Of a stretch of DNA of 64,000 nt, positions 63,501 through 64,000 are shown piece by piece. Source of the stretch: Sipunculus nudus (Eukaryota > Annelida > Sipuncula > Golfingiida > Sipunculidae); NCBI GenBank assembly GCA_026874595.1, contig CM049313.1, positions 48,785,659 through 48,849,658 on the forward strand, read 5' to 3'. A program made the translations under genes and the position numbers. Position 1 is the stretch's first letter, and every line of letters begins with the position of its first letter. The notes under the pieces are model-generated. The model saw only the letters and a list, made by a program, of their open reading frames with translations. It searched no databases and was not told where the DNA came from.

Positions 63501-63739
63501 TAATTCTTCAAAAATTGATCGCATCATAGGAATATTTATACCCATTAAACTTCACTGATGCTAGCGGACATAAAATTACTTTTTTGTTCTATGGAAGCTC
63601 TGCTTTTTTCCAGATATTGATGAATGTACTGACGGCAGCCATAGTTGTTGTCCACTTTACGGTGTATGTACAAACACACCAGGAAGCTACACATGTCAGT
63701 GTATGCCAGGCTATAGCGGTGACGGCTACGTGTGTGAGG
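14770..63739 (+). CDS. Giant secreted mosaic protein, 3' end outside window (50 coding exons)
   Basis: I joined 50 coding exons by reading GT/AG borders, phase and domain continuity; the sum is 7,543 nt (2,514 residues) and the phase fits at every junction. Product order: signal peptide (1-20), PAN (21-106), six beta/gamma-crystallin motifs (107-388), PAN (389-477), two CTLDs (478-765), EGF (766-806), VWD-C8-TIL-E-EGF (807-1218), three EGFs (1219-1344), VWD-C8-TIL-E-EGF (1345-1793), EGF-linker-EGF (1794-1894), VWD-C8-TIL-E-EGF (1895-2313), then EGF repeats to 2514. All domains are extracellular types, and cysteine content is high. VWD-C8-TIL-E assemblies build disulfide-linked polymers in mucins, VWF, zonadhesin and FCGBP, so a secreted polymeric matrix, mucus, adhesive, egg-coat or clotting protein is inferred. 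No named orthologue is recognised. The start is chosen for its signal peptide and its context (GTCACCATG). The last intron opens at 63740 and the 3' end lies beyond 64000. Confidence 0.88.
15251..16608 (+). CDS. Coding exons 2-3: first PAN/apple domain
   Basis: Exons 15251-15407 and 16508-16608 (residues 21-106). Seen: [17 protein letters not shown], then CRLYRN and FQYFVRK. The spaced cysteines and the closing YF.R are typical of PAN/apple modules, which bind protein or carbohydrate partners. The internal intron is phase 2 and falls just before the CRLY cysteine, the same place as in the second PAN. Confidence 0.85.
17150..17545. repeat. About 50-bp tandem repeat in intron 3
   Basis: CTGTTATGTGAC recurs at 17261, 17309, 17361, 17411 (variant), 17459 and about 17506, with CCAGGAAAGCTT between. 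Unit 48-58 bp, about seven imperfect copies, ending about 25 bp before exon 4. Confidence 0.8.
17568..18263 (+). CDS. Coding exons 4-5: beta/gamma-crystallin motifs 1 and 2
   Basis: Exons 17568-17711 (144 nt) and 18111-18263 (153 nt), both phase 1 to phase 1, encode residues 107-205. Motif 1 reads [15 protein letters not shown]...[10 protein letters not shown]; motif 2 reads [17 protein letters not shown]...NEISSLKKV. The aromatic corner, the F.G turn and the closing S are Greek-key hallmarks. The pair should fold as one crystallin domain. Calcium-type sites are imperfect: NDITKS and GNEISS instead of (N/D)(N/D)xx(S/T)S. Confidence 0.85.
19168..19726 (+). CDS. Coding exons 6-7: beta/gamma-crystallin motifs 3 and 4
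   Basis: Exons 19168-19311 and 19583-19726, each 144 nt and phase 1 to 1, residues 206-301. Seen: [15 protein letters not shown]...AKSIKIMG and [20 protein letters not shown]...NIESVQLIG. They alternate in type (A then B) like exons 4-5. The calcium-site positions (MNKAKS, TDNIES) are degenerate. The donor at 19727 (GTAAAC) is followed 9 bp later by the target duplication of a LINE insertion. Confidence 0.85.
19750..20934 (+). mobile_element. 5'-truncated LINE insertion in intron 7
   Basis: A single reading frame, broken by TGA at 19912-19914 and TAA at 20155-20157, encodes the C-terminal part of a LINE ORF2. It includes the zf-RVT-type motif [18 protein letters not shown] (about 20229-20282) and ends at 20589. 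A 3' UTR follows, with AATAAA near 20914 and an A-rich tail. The insert is bounded by AAACTTTTTTTTC at 19737-19749 and again at 20935-20947, a 13-bp target site duplication. No endonuclease or RT core is present, so it is dead on arrival. An L1/Tx1-like clade is inferred from the poly(A) tail and the motif. Confidence 0.88.
21991..22998 (+). CDS. Coding exons 8-9: beta/gamma-crystallin motifs 5 and 6
   Basis: Exons 21991-22119 (129 nt) and 22867-22998 (132 nt), phase 1 to 1, residues 302-388. Motif 5: [18 protein letters not shown]...TSSVKVGG. Motif 6: [20 protein letters not shown]...[11 protein letters not shown]. Motif 6 carries a full calcium-binding consensus NDMVSS (codons 22968-22985); motif 5 has NKKTSS. 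Confidence 0.85.
23308..24543 (+). CDS. Coding exons 10-11: second PAN/apple domain
   Basis: Exons 23308-23479 and 24449-24543, residues 389-477. Seen: [18 protein letters not shown], then [10 protein letters not shown] and GFHFVHK. As in the first PAN, a phase-2 intron lies just before the CFLF cysteine. The two PANs bracket the crystallin block. Confidence 0.85.
23680..24290. repeat. About 62-bp tandem repeat in intron 10
   Basis: Around ten imperfect units with TTGCCTTCTA, then CGTTCACCAATGATAATACA, then AGATTTAATAAGATGTAAAT. Spacing of the CACCAATGAT-like block is about 62-64 bp. It fills most of intron 10. Confidence 0.8.
24942..26652 (+). CDS. Coding exons 12-14: first C-type lectin-like domain
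   Basis: Exons 24942-25119, 25690-25801 and 26523-26652, residues 478-617. Seen: [56 protein letters not shown] and KMAFLCEFE, the fold cysteines of a CTLD. The loop reads QPS where calcium-dependent lectins have EPN or QPD, and the WND segment is replaced by KFNMGRC, so calcium-dependent sugar binding is doubtful. Intron phases are 2 then 0. Confidence 0.88.
26839..26884. repeat. (TA)n microsatellite in intron 14
   Basis: Pure TA run. Similar runs lie in introns at 14960-14993, 25180-25267 (with a TG interruption) and 31935-31993; they generate the false poly-Tyr/Ile ORFs of the region. Confidence 0.9.
27156..29362 (+). CDS. Coding exons 15-17: second C-type lectin-like domain
   Basis: Exons 27156-27315, 28638-28743 and 29185-29362, residues 618-765. 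Seen: [22 protein letters not shown], then IWIGASDQ and FTWVDGCEF, then [19 protein letters not shown] and YRFICKA. WIGA and the cysteine framework are typical. EPN/QPD is not visible, and WRD stands where WND is usual. Internal introns are phase 2 then 0, matching the first CTLD. Confidence 0.88.
29633..29755 (+). CDS. Coding exon 18: EGF-like domain
   Basis: A phase 1-1 exon, residues 766-806, with an EGF cysteine pattern ([24 protein letters not shown]...LSCV). It lacks the DxDEC start, so it is not of the calcium-binding type. It links the lectin part to the first VWD assembly. Confidence 0.85.
30084..31878 (+). CDS. Coding exons 19-21: first VWD domain
   Basis: Exons 30084-30340, 30977-31070 and 31656-31878, residues 807-998. 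It starts with [23 protein letters not shown] (GDPH codons 30107-30118), includes VEVKN and VDIKV, and ends with [15 protein letters not shown] and [14 protein letters not shown]-like and GNSW motifs are hallmarks of VWD. The internal introns are phase 0 and phase 1, and the exit to C8 is phase 2. Confidence 0.92.
30421..30790. repeat. Short-unit minisatellite in intron 19
   Basis: Irregular repeats of AATACAATACGTCCTGT and AATACAAAATGTACTGT, about 15-17 bp each in pairs (about 30-34 bp), with many point changes. Confidence 0.75.
31360..31565. mobile_element. MITE with CAGAGGCG ends (intron 20)
   Basis: Left end CAGAGGCGGTACCAG, right end CTGGATACGCCTCTG, near-perfect inverted repeats. Length 206 bp, no ORF. 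Flanks CGCTG and AGCTG may be a decayed 5-bp duplication. It shares TTCTTGGGTTT and the right-end layout with 41162-41308. Confidence 0.65.
32955..33232 (+). CDS. Coding exon 22: first C8 domain
   Basis: 278 nt, phase 2 to 1, residues 998-1090. Cysteines in C8 order: [51 protein letters not shown]8 follows VWD in VWF, mucins and zonadhesin. Confidence 0.9.
33554..33830 (+). repeat. tRNA-derived SINE in intron 22
   Basis: An A box-like TGGCTCAGGGTAGAGC (33563-33578) and a B box-like GGTTCGCATCT (about 33605-33615) are spaced as in a tRNA. An unrelated body of about 200 bp follows, ending in an A-rich stretch near 33823-33830. The A/B box spacing and GC-rich body support a SINE; target duplications are not clear. 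Confidence 0.75.
34833..35035 (+). CDS. Coding exon 23: first TIL domain
   Basis: Phase 1 to 0, residues 1091-1158. [36 protein letters not shown] and [10 protein letters not shown] form the trypsin-inhibitor-like cysteine-rich module that completes VWD-C8-TIL. Confidence 0.9.
36054..36234 (+). CDS. Coding exon 24: E module plus EGF
   Basis: Phase 0 to 1, residues 1159-1218. The first part ([22 protein letters not shown]) corresponds to the E or VWC-like piece after TIL. The second part ([27 protein letters not shown]) is an EGF repeat. A (CT)n run begins about 12 bp after the donor (36245-36288). Confidence 0.85.
36571..36964. mobile_element. hAT-type MITE copy next to exon 25 acceptor
   Basis: Starts CAGGGCGTCAATT and ends AATTGACGCTACAG. 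The interior resembles 11045-11352 (shared AATTAGAATTATA- and TTAATTGTAATATATTT-like blocks and a gtttgAACAAA-like right end). The right end is 14 bp upstream of the first base of exon 25. No clear target duplication remains, and a G run (36632-36642) lies inside. Confidence 0.7.
36979..37104 (+). CDS. Coding exon 25: EGF repeat, calcium-binding type
   Basis: Phase 1-1, residues 1219-1260, starting [18 protein letters not shown] with [11 protein letters not shown]. The NEC start, D/N hydroxylation-type position and GSY are the cbEGF pattern. Confidence 0.88.
37552..37668 (+). CDS. Coding exon 26: EGF repeat, calcium-binding type
   Basis: Phase 1-1, residues 1261-1299: [17 protein letters not shown], then [11 protein letters not shown]. 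Short loops, complete six cysteines. Confidence 0.88.
37757..38990. repeat. Minisatellite, 43-bp unit in two alternating forms (intron 26)
   Basis: Roughly 28 tandem units. Each contains CCTAACATCCC and then GTGAGT-like sequence. One form continues AGCATACAACTCCGCAAG, the other AACTTACAACCCCGCGAAG, and they often alternate, so part of the array behaves as an 86-bp dimer. Edge units are more diverged. It is not CRISPR: there are no unique spacers and the host is eukaryotic. Confidence 0.9.
39592..39726 (+). CDS. Coding exon 27: EGF repeat, calcium-binding type
   Basis: Phase 1-1, residues 1300-1344: [32 protein letters not shown]. It precedes the second VWD assembly. Confidence 0.88.
40199..42217 (+). 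CDS. Coding exons 28-30: second VWD domain
   Basis: Exons 40199-40497, 40925-41094 and 42032-42217, residues 1345-1563. Starts [20 protein letters not shown] (GDPH codons 40222-40233) and ends [10 protein letters not shown] and LGNSWRV. Compared with the first VWD it has an extra basic stretch between these motifs containing RVKR (codons 42123-42134), a possible furin-type site. Internal introns are phase 0 and 2; the exit to C8 is phase 2. Confidence 0.92.
41162..41308. mobile_element. MITE of the same family (intron 29)
   Basis: Starts CAGTGGCTGATCTAG and ends with a CCGGATC(C)n...CTCCCTG end that aligns with the right end of 31360-31565. TTGAT is present on both sides (41157-41161 and 41309-41313). 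Confidence 0.55.
43117..43418 (+). CDS. Coding exon 31: second C8 domain
   Basis: 302 nt, phase 2 to 1, residues 1563-1663. Seen: [52 protein letters not shown]. Same order and intron phases as exon 22. Confidence 0.9.
44085..44293 (+). CDS. Coding exon 32: second TIL domain
   Basis: Phase 1 to 0, residues 1664-1733: [42 protein letters not shown]. Standard TIL layout. Confidence 0.9.
44746..44926 (+). CDS. Coding exon 33: E module plus EGF
   Basis: Phase 0 to 1 and exactly 181 nt, as in exon 24; residues 1734-1793. [22 protein letters not shown] is followed by [30 protein letters not shown]. Confidence 0.88.
45926..46051 (+). CDS. Coding exon 34: EGF repeat, calcium-binding type
   Basis: Phase 1-1, residues 1794-1835: [37 protein letters not shown]. 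Full cbEGF consensus. Confidence 0.9.
47171..47224 (+). pseudogene. Possible dead copy of the two-cysteine linker exon
   Basis: After an AG acceptor in phase 1 the sequence reads [11 protein letters not shown] and then hits TGA with no donor. It resembles the start of exon 35 (CGQGYTRN) 200 bp downstream. Skipped in my gene model. Confidence 0.25.
47377..47427 (+). CDS. Coding exon 35: two-cysteine linker module
   Basis: A 51-nt phase 1-1 exon, residues 1836-1852: [16 protein letters not shown]. Not an EGF. The same pattern (C..GY.R...G.C) recurs as exon 47 and at the end of exon 49, each time just before a calcium-binding EGF. Confidence 0.8.
48172..48297 (+). CDS. Coding exon 36: EGF repeat, calcium-binding type
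   Basis: Phase 1-1, residues 1853-1894: [38 protein letters not shown]. Full consensus. Confidence 0.9.
49130..49350. repeat. Truncated copy of the hAT-type MITE (intron 36)
   Basis: Shares internal AT-rich blocks with 36571-36964 and 11045-11352 (ATTGATAATTAGAATTTTAG, ATGAGTTTACTATGAAAA, a CCTTATACTTTATTGTCATATATTT-like block in short pieces) but has no visible terminal repeats. Confidence 0.5.
49472..53796 (+). CDS. Coding exons 37-40: third VWD domain
   Basis: Exons 49472-49568, 51766-51916, 52893-53074 and 53650-53796, residues 1895-2087. Starts [23 protein letters not shown] (GDPH codons 49495-49506), continues to [16 protein letters not shown] and [12 protein letters not shown]. It has one more intron than the other VWDs (phase 2 at 49569) but shares the phase-0 intron, the phase-2 intron in front of CGLC (as in VWD2) and the phase-2 exit. 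The acceptor of exon 39 (AG at 52891-52892) is a weak TATTTAAG, chosen because it keeps frame and domain alignment. Confidence 0.88.
52747..52917 (+). repeat. 63-bp tandem repeat overlapping the exon 39 acceptor
   Basis: The block TTCATTATATTCTAAGATGG occurs near 52752, again diverged near 52816 (TTCGTTATATTTTAAG) and again at the real acceptor (52879-52892). AG positions 52767, 52830 and 52892 are 63 and 62 bp apart. The third copy includes the splice site and the start of the exon. Confidence 0.8.
54920..56977 (+). CDS. Coding exons 41-42: third C8 domain
   Basis: Exons 54920-55064 and 56842-56977, residues 2087-2180. Seen: [57 protein letters not shown]8 split by a phase-0 intron that the other two C8 exons lack. 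Confidence 0.88.
55413..56090. mobile_element. Foldback element with 179-bp inverted arms (intron 41)
   Basis: Arms 55413-55591 and 55912-56090 are reverse complements of each other with only about six differences seen by eye. The arms begin CAATGTTTAACCACAGGCGC and CAACGTTAAACCACAGGCGC. The 320-bp centre has a second small inverted pair (about 55593-55606 and 55733-55746). No transposase. High arm identity suggests recent activity or gene conversion. Target duplication not resolved. Confidence 0.88.
56666..56828. mobile_element. pogo/Tc1-like MITE next to exon 42 acceptor
   Basis: The left end CAGTGAACGCTGTGTAATAA and the right end, read in reverse (GAGTGGAACCTGTCTGAAAG), form imperfect inverted repeats, and TA flanks both ends. 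The interior has repeated GTGGTCTTATTAGAC-type motifs typical of this MITE class. The right end is 13 bp from the first base of exon 42. Confidence 0.6.
57449..57632. mobile_element. Second pogo/Tc1-like MITE (intron 42)
   Basis: Ends CTCTAAAACCTCG and CGAGGTTTAACTG are inverted with few mismatches and lie between TA dinucleotides (57447-57448 and 57633-57634). The interior holds GGTGGTCG-type motifs. Length 184 bp, no ORF. Confidence 0.55.
57796..58300 (+). CDS. Coding exons 43-44: third TIL domain
   Basis: Exons 57796-57872 and 58169-58300, residues 2181-2250. Seen: [50 protein letters not shown] phase-0 intron splits the domain, unlike the other TILs. Confidence 0.88.
58732..58809. repeat. 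Perfect 39-bp tandem duplication (intron 44)
   Basis: The unit starting ATGGTTGATATTTGATCAAA at 58732 is repeated without change at 58771. Two copies only. Confidence 0.9.
59667..59856 (+). CDS. Coding exon 45: E module plus EGF
   Basis: Phase 0 to 1, residues 2251-2313. [21 protein letters not shown] is the E/VWC-like part; [32 protein letters not shown] is an EGF. It closes the third VWD-C8-TIL-E assembly. Confidence 0.88.
59905..60195. repeat. Diverged tandem duplication (intron 45)
   Basis: About 59905-60020 and 60070-60190 share an ordered series of blocks (AAAAGGTTTAAAAT/AACTGTTTAAAAT, AAAGGCGCCATCGGGTGTGG/AAAGGGCGCCCCCTGGGGTG, then GACAAA with C/G-rich ends). Identity is modest. Confidence 0.5.
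60451..60520. repeat. (CA)n(TA)n microsatellite at the exon 46 acceptor
   Basis: A CA run (about 60452-60470) passes into a TA run (about 60471-60519). The acceptor AG is at 60533-60534, so the run covers most of the branch-point region. Confidence 0.9.
60535..60663 (+). CDS. Coding exon 46: EGF repeat
   Basis: Phase 1-1, residues 2314-2356: [38 protein letters not shown]. Like cbEGF but with P in place of the first acidic residue of the DxDEC start. Confidence 0.88.
61132..61185 (+). CDS. Coding exon 47: two-cysteine linker module
   Basis: 54 nt, phase 1-1, residues 2357-2374: [18 protein letters not shown]. Same C..GY.R...G.C pattern as exon 35, followed by a calcium-binding EGF exon. Confidence 0.78.
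61448..61772. repeat. Dispersed repeat with inverted-looking ends (intron 47)
   Basis: Begins CCTCCGCCGAACGGCGGAG-like, contains TGTTTGTCTTTTTGTCTGTC, AGCAACATAACTAAAAAAGC and GGTTCGGATCACCAACTGGA, and ends ATGAGCTGCCTTGGCGAAGG; a partial ATGAGCTGCCTTG also occurs near 61648. I recognise this layout as a widespread animal interspersed repeat, but the family name needs a library search. Confidence 0.5.
61818..61937 (+). CDS. Coding exon 48: EGF repeat, calcium-binding type
   Basis: Phase 1-1, residues 2375-2414: [36 protein letters not shown]. Full cbEGF consensus. Confidence 0.9.
62811..62984 (+). CDS. Coding exon 49: EGF repeat fused to linker module
   Basis: 174 nt, phase 1-1, residues 2415-2472. 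[12 protein letters not shown] with [17 protein letters not shown] is a cbEGF; the last part, [15 protein letters not shown], is the linker module that elsewhere has its own exon. An intron between them was lost here or gained elsewhere. Confidence 0.88.
63614..63739 (+). CDS. Coding exon 50: EGF repeat, calcium-binding type
   Basis: Phase 1-1, residues 2473-2514: [37 protein letters not shown]. The donor GTGAGC at 63740 shows that the gene continues past the window. Confidence 0.9.
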
Positions 63740-64000
63740 GTGAGCCCTTTTTCTCAAATATTCCTGCTTCAGATTTTTTAAGGCTTGGCTGGCATTTCTG
63801 TGTATCATTCGGCATATTAAATAGAAATAATGGCAATAATAAATTTAGCAGCAAAATTGATTTCCGATGAGGTAATGTACTATGATTGTCATAAGAAATA
63901 CAGGTAACATTTTTAATAGAAGCTAATTATATTTAGTCTGCAAATGTAACATAAAATGTAAAATTTTAATGTTAATGTCAGCTATGGAAAGTCGGTTTGT

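Overview
The window looks like nuclear DNA from a marine invertebrate, most likely a lophotrochozoan and probably a bivalve mollusc. It has AT-rich non-coding DNA full of (TA)n runs, tRNA-derived SINEs, MITEs and retrotransposon remnants, small GC-richer exons with clear GT/AG borders, and a secreted mosaic protein of a kind common in molluscs. The species call is inference: there is no mitochondrial, rRNA or other diagnostic marker.

Positions 1 to about 13,000 are intergenic. They hold a SINE near 1.13-1.28 kb, fragments of DNA-transposon ends, a G17/C20 homopolymer pair near 3.75-3.86 kb, a decayed LTR retrotransposon (about 5,469-10,477), a hAT-type MITE with a perfect 8-bp target duplication (11,045-11,352) and a tRNA-related repeat (about 12,065-12,421).

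From a TATA promoter at 13,055 to the right edge runs one + strand gene. I rebuilt a probable non-coding first exon and 50 coding exons (14,770 to 63,739); phase is preserved at every junction, giving 7,543 nt or 2,514 residues before the window ends. Order of the product: signal peptide, PAN/apple, six beta/gamma-crystallin Greek-key motifs, PAN/apple, two C-type lectin domains, EGF, then three VWD-C8-TIL-E assemblies separated by calcium-binding-type EGF repeats, then more EGF repeats. All three VWD domains start with GDPH, the autocleavage motif known from FCGBP and some mucins. Intron positions and phases repeat between the two PANs, the two CTLDs and the three VWD assemblies, so the gene grew by internal duplication and phase-1 exon shuffling. 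A large extracellular, disulfide-linked gel, adhesive, egg-coat, mucus or clotting-type protein is the most reasonable inferred role; I do not recognise a named orthologue.

Between the promoter and the first coding exon there is a 66-codon ORF with a hydrophobic N-terminus and two AATAAA signals at its stop codon, a candidate short secreted peptide sharing the promoter. The introns carry a 5'-truncated LINE with a 13-bp target duplication, a 678-bp foldback element with 179-bp inverted arms, several MITEs (two ending within 15 bp of splice acceptors), a SINE, and minisatellites, one of which duplicates the acceptor of coding exon 39.
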